Below are positions 59,623 to 64,000 of a DNA stretch of 64,000 nt, in pieces. Both the position numbers and the translations under genes were made by a program. Each line of letters begins with the position of its first letter. Within the stretch, counting starts at the first letter, position 1. The stretch is from NCBI RefSeq assembly GCF_027944115.1, contig NZ_JAPJZI010000001.1:2852001-2916000 (forward strand), written 5' to 3'. This stretch comes from Hoeflea prorocentri (GTDB lineage: Bacteria > Pseudomonadota > Alphaproteobacteria > Rhizobiales > Rhizobiaceae). Under the pieces are notes generated by a model. It did no database searches and had not been told where the DNA came from. It worked only from the letters and a program-made list of their open reading frames with translations.

Positions 59623-61275
59623 ATGGAAACGCGTAACAACACTCCGGTCCTCGCCATCGAAGACCTTGACATCTGTCTGCCCCCAGGCGCGGACAGACCC
59701 TTTGCCGTCAAGGGTTCGTCTTTCGAAATTTTCCCCGGAGAAATCCTTTGCATCGTGGGCGAAAGCGGGTCTGGCAAATCCATGTCCGCGAATGCGGTCA
59801 TGGGCCTGCTGCCGCCCGGAGTTCACGTCGATAGCGGCAAGATCATCTTTGACAAATCGCCGTTGCTCGACCTCAGCGAAGAACAGATCCGCGAAATCCG
59901 CGGTGCAGAAATCGGGATGATTTTCCAGGAACCCCTGAGCGCTCTCAATCCTCTTCTTCGCGTTGGCGACCAGATCAAAGAGGTATTCGAGGTCCATGGC
60001 CGCTATGATGCGGCCGAGCGTGAGGAGCGGATGCTTTCGCTTCTGGCAGAGGTTGGAATTCCAGAGCCCGAGCGGAGCGCGCGTGCCTATCCGTTCCAAT
60101 TGTCGGGTGGGCAGCGTCAGCGGGTGATGATTGCAGCGGCGCTGGCCCTCGACCCGGTTCTCCTGATCGCGGACGAACCGACCACGGCGCTCGACGTCAC
60201 CACTCAGGCGCAGGTGCTCGACCTGATCAAACGGCTGCAGGAGAGCCATGGGACGGCCGTGTTGTTTATCACCCACGATTTTGGTGTCGTTCGCGAGATA
60301 GCGGACCGTGTTCTGGTGATGCAATATGGCGAAATCGTCGAAGCCGGGACGGCCGAAGAGGTGCTGACGCGTCCGCAACACCCCTACACGCAGCGGCTGA
60401 TAAACGCGATTCCCAAGGATACGGATCACCAGGCTGCCGATCTTGATGCATCGGTCCCGCTGCTTCGGATCGAGGGGCTGCAAAAAACCTACTCGACCCG
60501 TCCCGGAATATGGACAAAGCGCCGGGTTGTTCAAGCGGTCAAGAATGTCTCTCTTGACGTCATGAAAGGTGAAACACTGGGTGTTGTGGGCGAAAGCGGT
60601 TCAGGGAAATCAACTCTTGGCCGCTGCATACTGCGGCTGGTGGAACCCACTGCGGGTAAGGTCCTGCTGGGTGACACCGACGTTACGGGATTGCCCAATA
60701 GAGAGCTGCGTCATGCGCGCCGGGATATGCAGATGGTTTTCCAGGACCCTTTCAGCTCGCTCAATCCGCGGCATAAAGTGGTCAACATCATTGCTGACAA
60801 CGCTGTCGCGCAGGGGGCCGGCAAGGCCGAGGCCCGGGAAAAGGCGCTGGCGCTTTTGGAGACGGTGGGCCTGGGGGCTGCTGCGGCCCATCGCTATCCG
60901 CACGAGTTTTCCGGTGGCCAGCGCCAGAGGATAGGCATTGCCCGCGCCCTGATCACCGATCCCAAGCTGGTGATCGCGGATGAGGCTGTTTCGGCCCTCG
61001 ACGTCTCGATCCAGGCGCAGGTTCTGGAACTTCTGGAAAGGCTTAAGCAGGATCTGGACCTGACGCTGGTCTTCATAACGCATGACCTTTTGGTGGCGGC
61101 GGCAATCTGTGACCGCGTTGCCGTGATGCAAAAGGGCGAAGTTGTGGAACTCGGGCCGGCGCGCCAGGTCTTTTCCGAACCAGCCCATCCCTATACGCGC
61201 AGCCTGATCGCAGCGATCCCGGGTCGGCAAACCCAGGAAAACTCAGGGCAGGTTGCGGATATAGGTGAGGCATGA
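59623..61275 (+). CDS. Fused dipeptide-type ABC ATPases (DppD-DppF)
   Basis: A 550-residue double ATPase. The first half (about 1-265) has Walker [10 protein letters not shown], signature [16 protein letters not shown] and [14 protein letters not shown]. The second half (about 285-540) has [24 protein letters not shown] and [14 protein letters not shown] (Glu-Ala rather than Glu-Pro). Each half carries the oligopeptide-type C-terminal region ([24 protein letters not shown]). ATG 59623 directly after the permease stop is chosen over ATG 59581/59584 inside it. The fusion replaces the usual two separate proteins. Confidence 0.94.
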   Translation: METRNNTPVLAIEDLDICLPPGADRPFAVKGSSFEIFPGEILCIVGESGSGKSMSANAVMGLLPPGVHVDSGKIIFDKSPLLDLSEEQIREIRGAEIGMIFQEPLSALNPLLRVGDQIKEVFEVHGRYDAAEREERMLSLLAEVGIPEPERSARAYPFQLSGGQRQRVMIAAALALDPVLLIADEPTTALDVTTQAQVLDLIKRLQESHGTAVLFITHDFGVVREIADRVLVMQYGEIVEAGTAEEVLTRPQHPYTQRLINAIPKDTDHQAADLDASVPLLRIEGLQKTYSTRPGIWTKRRVVQAVKNVSLDVMKGETLGVVGESGSGKSTLGRCILRLVEPTAGKVLLGDTDVTGLPNRELRHARRDMQMVFQDPFSSLNPRHKVVNIIADNAVAQGAGKAEAREKALALLETVGLGAAAAHRYPHEFSGGQRQRIGIARALITDPKLVIADEAVSALDVSIQAQVLELLERLKQDLDLTLVFITHDLLVAAAICDRVAVMQKGEVVELGPARQVFSEPAHPYTRSLIAAIPGRQTQENSGQVADIGEA

Positions 61276-62219
61276 CGGCCCTCAAAGGGGTTTATCTGAG
61301 CGATGTCCTGGATCTTGCAGGACTGTATGCGCGGGCGTTTGAACCTTACAGCGAGACCCTGACGCTTGCTCAGCCCGAGGCGGTGGTGGATCCCGAAGCA
61401 ATAACCTTCGCGCTTGCCTGGAAACCTGCGCCGGAGGCATTCGCGCCCTACCCCAATCTTCGCCTTGTTTCTTCCATCGCGGCTGGTGTCGACAATATTC
61501 TTTCATGTCCCAGCTTGCCGCCCAATGCGCAGGTCATGCGGCTTCGCGATCCGGACCAGGCAAAGGAAATGGCGGGTTTTGCACTCTGGCACATAATCGG
61601 CTGGCACCGCGAGATGGCCCGATATGGCGACCAGCAGAGGGCAGGCATCTGGCAGCGTAATCCCTACCATCCGGCCTCGGATATTCGCGTCGCCATCCTC
61701 GGCTTCGGATTGATGGGGGAAACGCTTGCGAAGTCACTACTGGCGCTGGATTACCAGGTTATCGTCTATGCCAAACGGCCTCGGGAGGTGGTGCCGGACA
61801 ATCTTACCATTGTATGCGAGGCCGACGGCAAGCTTGCCGCCGCGGGCGGCGCTGACATAGTGGTCAACCTCCTGCCTGCAACCCCGGAAACGATCGGCGT
61901 GCTTGATGCCGAACTCATGTCGGTGATGGCTGCCGGCGGATTGCTCATCAATCTCGGTCGTGGAAATCACCTGGTTGAGGACGATCTGCTTGCCGCGCTT
62001 GACGAGAGGCACTTGTCGCATGCAGCGCTTGACGTGACGACGGAGGAACCATTGCCGCCGGCTCACCCCTTCTGGACCCATCCCGCAATTGCCCTGACGC
62101 CTCACATTGCAGCCGAAACACCGCCCGGAAGGTTGACGCGGCTGGTTGCGCGTGAAGTTGAGCGGGCACGCTGCGGAAAGCCTCCACTCGGCCTTGTCGA
62201 CCGGGTTCAATCCTATTGA
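61272..62219 (+). CDS. D-2-hydroxyacid dehydrogenase (glyoxylate/hydroxypyruvate reductase A type)
   Basis: A 315-residue NAD(P)H-dependent dehydrogenase. The NAD-binding GFGLMGETLAKSLLALDY, the catalytic Arg in LGRGNHLVED, the Glu in DVTTEEPLPP and the His in TPHIAAET are all present. The N-terminal substrate domain contains SIAAGVDNIL. It is closest to the GhrA subgroup that reduces glyoxylate and hydroxypyruvate. Overlaps the ATPase stop (ATGA). It would handle a 2-oxo or 2-hydroxy acid product of the operon's pathway. Confidence 0.9.
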   Translation: MTALKGVYLSDVLDLAGLYARAFEPYSETLTLAQPEAVVDPEAITFALAWKPAPEAFAPYPNLRLVSSIAAGVDNILSCPSLPPNAQVMRLRDPDQAKEMAGFALWHIIGWHREMARYGDQQRAGIWQRNPYHPASDIRVAILGFGLMGETLAKSLLALDYQVIVYAKRPREVVPDNLTIVCEADGKLAAAGGADIVVNLLPATPETIGVLDAELMSVMAAGGLLINLGRGNHLVEDDLLAALDERHLSHAALDVTTEEPLPPAHPFWTHPAIALTPHIAAETPPGRLTRLVAREVERARCGKPPLGLVDRVQSY

Positions 62220-62234
62220 ATAAAGGCAGAAAAG

Positions 62235-63260
62235 ATGAAATTTTTCTTTGACGAACGGCAACTTGCGCACGCTCCGGAACACTACTTCCGCTGGGGGAGC
62301 CCAGTACCGCACCCCGAACAGCCCGAACGGGCTGTCCTGCTGCGGGATGCGTTGTTGGCTGCGGGTCATGTTTTGGAGAAGCCCGGCGATTTCGGGCAAG
62401 GTCCGATCAAGGCGGTTCATGATCCGGAATTCGTGGACTTCTTCAAGGATGCGCGGGCGCGCTGGGACGAGGCGGTCGGGCCGGATGCGCCGGCGGTCCC
62501 GAACTACCATACGGCTCGCACAAGCGCTTGGCGGCCGACCGGCGTTGTCGGCCAACTGGGCTACTATAGCACCGGAACCTCCTGTCCGGTCACGCACGGC
62601 ACCTGGGAGGCGATATACTGGTCCGCGCAATCCGCGCTCGCCGCTGCAGACCTTGTGATGAAGGGAGAGAGAATCGCCTACGGCCTCTCACGCCCACCCG
62701 GGCACCACGCCTACCGGGATGCCACTGACGGTTTCTGTTTTTTCAACAATGCCGCCATCGCTGCGCAACATATCCGGCAACGGTTCGAACGGGTCACGGT
62801 TCTCGATATCGACACCCATGCCGGGAACGGCACGCTGTCGATCTTTTTCAACCGCGGGGATGTACAGGTTATCTCGATGCATGTCGATCCGAGCGACTAC
62901 CCGCCTTACTTTAACGGTTATACCCACGAAATCGGCGAAGGTCCGGGTGAAGGTGCTTCACTCAATGTCACCCTGACGCCCGGAGCCGAGGAGGCATTGG
63001 TCCTGCGGTCTTTTGGCACCTGTATTGATGCCTTAAAAGACTTCGCACCGGAGGCTGTGGTTGTATCTCTTGGCTTTGATCTGTCGGAGGACGATCCGCT
63101 GTCGGTCGTGAAGTTCAGCAGTCAAGGGTTCGTGGAGATGGCCGGTGCGATTATGGATCTTGGCCTGCCGACCGTTCTGATTCAGGAAGGCGGCTATCTC
63201 GGCCCCTCGCTCAGCAAGAATGCGGTCGCGTTTTTGGAAACCTGTGACGGCGCGCTTTAA
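62235..63260 (+). CDS. Histone-deacetylase-fold amidohydrolase (acetylpolyamine amidohydrolase-like)
   Basis: A 341-residue zinc hydrolase. The His-His dyad is in RPPGHHAY, the zinc ligands are Asp and His in DIDTHAGNG and Asp in SLGFDLSEDD, and the transition-state Tyr is in QEGGYLG. The second His of the common DIHHG motif is replaced by Ala. The beginning (MKFFFDERQLAHAPEHYF) resembles bacterial acetylpolyamine amidohydrolases. It would remove an acetyl or similar acyl group from an amine taken up by the transporter. Last gene of the operon, with its stop inside a terminator hairpin. Confidence 0.9.
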   Translation: MKFFFDERQLAHAPEHYFRWGSPVPHPEQPERAVLLRDALLAAGHVLEKPGDFGQGPIKAVHDPEFVDFFKDARARWDEAVGPDAPAVPNYHTARTSAWRPTGVVGQLGYYSTGTSCPVTHGTWEAIYWSAQSALAAADLVMKGERIAYGLSRPPGHHAYRDATDGFCFFNNAAIAAQHIRQRFERVTVLDIDTHAGNGTLSIFFNRGDVQVISMHVDPSDYPPYFNGYTHEIGEGPGEGASLNVTLTPGAEEALVLRSFGTCIDALKDFAPEAVVVSLGFDLSEDDPLSVVKFSSQGFVEMAGAIMDLGLPTVLIQEGGYLGPSLSKNAVAFLETCDGAL

Positions 63261-63271
63261 GGCGCGCCGTC
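63246..63271. terminator. Bidirectional terminator at the convergent end
   Basis: A 10-bp perfect stem GACGGCGCGC / GCGCGCCGTC with a six-base loop that contains the stop codon of the amidohydrolase. It lies between convergent genes with a 19-base gap. Confidence 0.7.
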
Positions 63272-63279
63272 GTCATGTC

Positions 63280-64000
63280 TCACGCGTGGTTCGTATAACA
63301 CGTCTTCGAGCTGGTGTAGAAAGCCCGCGCGGCGCGCCCCTGTTCGCGCGGGCCGTAGCTTGAACCCTTGCGGCCACCAAAGGGCACGTGAAAATCCACC
63401 CCGGCTGTGGGCAGGTTGACCATGACCATTCCGGCAGTGGAGCGCGCCTTAAAATCCTCAGCATATTTGAGAGAACGGGTGCAAATTCCCGATGAAAGGC
63501 CCAAAGGACTGTCATTGGCGATCGCGACCGCCTCGTCATAATCGGCGGCTTTCAGCACGCTGACGACCGGGCCAAATATCTCCTCGCGCACATGCACCAT
63601 GTCGTTGGTAGCCCCGGCCACGACGGCCGGTGACAGATAGAATCCGGGCGTGTCGCATTCGACCAGTTCGCCGCCACACAGCACCTCACCGCCTTCTTTA
63701 CGGGCCATTTCCAGATAACCGAGATCTATCTCAAGCTGCCCCTTATCCACCACCGGCCCCATCTGGGTCTGCGGATCAAGGGCGTTGCCGACTCGAATTG
63801 CGGCAGTCCTTCTGGCCATCGCTTCAACCAGTGCATCGTGGATACCCGGCGTGGCGATCACCCTTGTGTTCGACGTACAGCGCTGACCTGTAGAGATGAC
63901 GGAGCCCGAGACTGCGCAGTCCACAGCCTGTTCGAGATCGGCGTCGTCCATTATGATGAGAGGGCTTTTGCCGCCCATCTCCTGCTGGATTGGCGCGCCC
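63280..64000 (-). CDS. NAD(P)-dependent aldehyde dehydrogenase, C-terminal part (5' end outside window)
   Basis: The last 240 residues of an aldehyde dehydrogenase; the frame is open to the window end. The catalytic Glu region (PIQQEMGGKSP) and the catalytic Cys in STGQRCTSNTR are present, followed by the cofactor/oligomerisation motifs EIFGPVVSVLK, SPLGLSSGICTR and MVNLPTAGVDFHVPFGGRKGSS. It resembles semialdehyde or alpha-ketoglutarate-semialdehyde dehydrogenases. It is convergent with the amidohydrolase and may oxidise an aldehyde formed in the same pathway, for instance after amine oxidation. The internal ATG at 63978 is not the true start. Confidence 0.9.
   Translation of the reverse strand, partial: GAPIQQEMGGKSPLIIMDDADLEQAVDCAVSGSVISTGQRCTSNTRVIATPGIHDALVEAMARRTAAIRVGNALDPQTQMGPVVDKGQLEIDLGYLEMARKEGGEVLCGGELVECDTPGFYLSPAVVAGATNDMVHVREEIFGPVVSVLKAADYDEAVAIANDSPLGLSSGICTRSLKYAEDFKARSTAGMVMVNLPTAGVDFHVPFGGRKGSSYGPREQGRAARAFYTSSKTCYTNHA

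Overview
The window reads as a stretch of chromosome (or a large replicon) from a GC-rich alphaproteobacterium, most likely order Hyphomicrobiales (Rhizobiales). The evidence is a minCDE operon, an IalB-family protein, MocD/MocE/MocF-like and Gfo/Idh/MocA proteins, many ABC uptake systems, and codon use typical of the group. I see no tRNA, rRNA, phage, IS element or CRISPR array. Almost all of the DNA is coding, and most genes sit in long single-strand operons.

Layout. 1-6442 is mostly housekeeping: the end of a transketolase subunit, an aldo/keto reductase, a di-haem cytochrome c peroxidase behind a perfect FNR/FixK box, a small secreted protein, minCDE, and an IalB-family protein. 6725-24113 is a catabolic island for a sugar- or inositol-like compound. 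It has (a) a minus-strand operon of membrane desaturase/hydroxylase (MocD-like), Rieske ferredoxin (MocE-like), ferredoxin reductase (MocF-like), a PanB-like protein that has lost its metal ligands, and two Gfo/Idh/MocA dehydrogenases; (b) a divergent LacI-type regulator and a mutarotase-like protein, with two strong palindromic operators between the two arms; (c) a second minus-strand set of two SDRs, an RpiR regulator, a third Gfo/Idh/MocA dehydrogenase, a sugar isomerase and a ribose-type ABC transporter, with RpiR-like operators.

24343-36877 is a type I secretion operon: a 3,120-residue RTX/cadherin-like secreted protein followed by its ABC exporter and HlyD-type adaptor. Next to it lies a response regulator whose gene overlaps tail to tail with that of a 7TMR-DISM histidine kinase. 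Two uncharacterised proteins follow.

42125-53544 is an amino-compound utilisation cluster: an RpiR regulator, a glutamine-synthetase-like ligase, an N-formylglutamate amidohydrolase, a three-domain fusion (APH-type kinase, M23 peptidase fold, class III PLP enzyme), a cysteine hydrolase, and a branched-chain-amino-acid-type ABC transporter with a fused LivM-LivG protein. The kinase plus PLP pairing suggests phosphorylation of an amino alcohol followed by phospholyase cleavage. Upstream lies a decayed aspartate aminotransferase.

54562-64000 is a third regulated catabolic unit: an FCD-GntR regulator with a 16-bp palindromic operator, a class II aldolase, a dipeptide-type ABC transporter with fused ATPases, a 2-hydroxyacid dehydrogenase, a histone-deacetylase-fold amidohydrolase and, convergent, the end of an aldehyde dehydrogenase. 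The overall picture is a soil-, plant- or marine-associated scavenger of unusual amino and methoxylated polyol compounds. Substrates named here are inferences.
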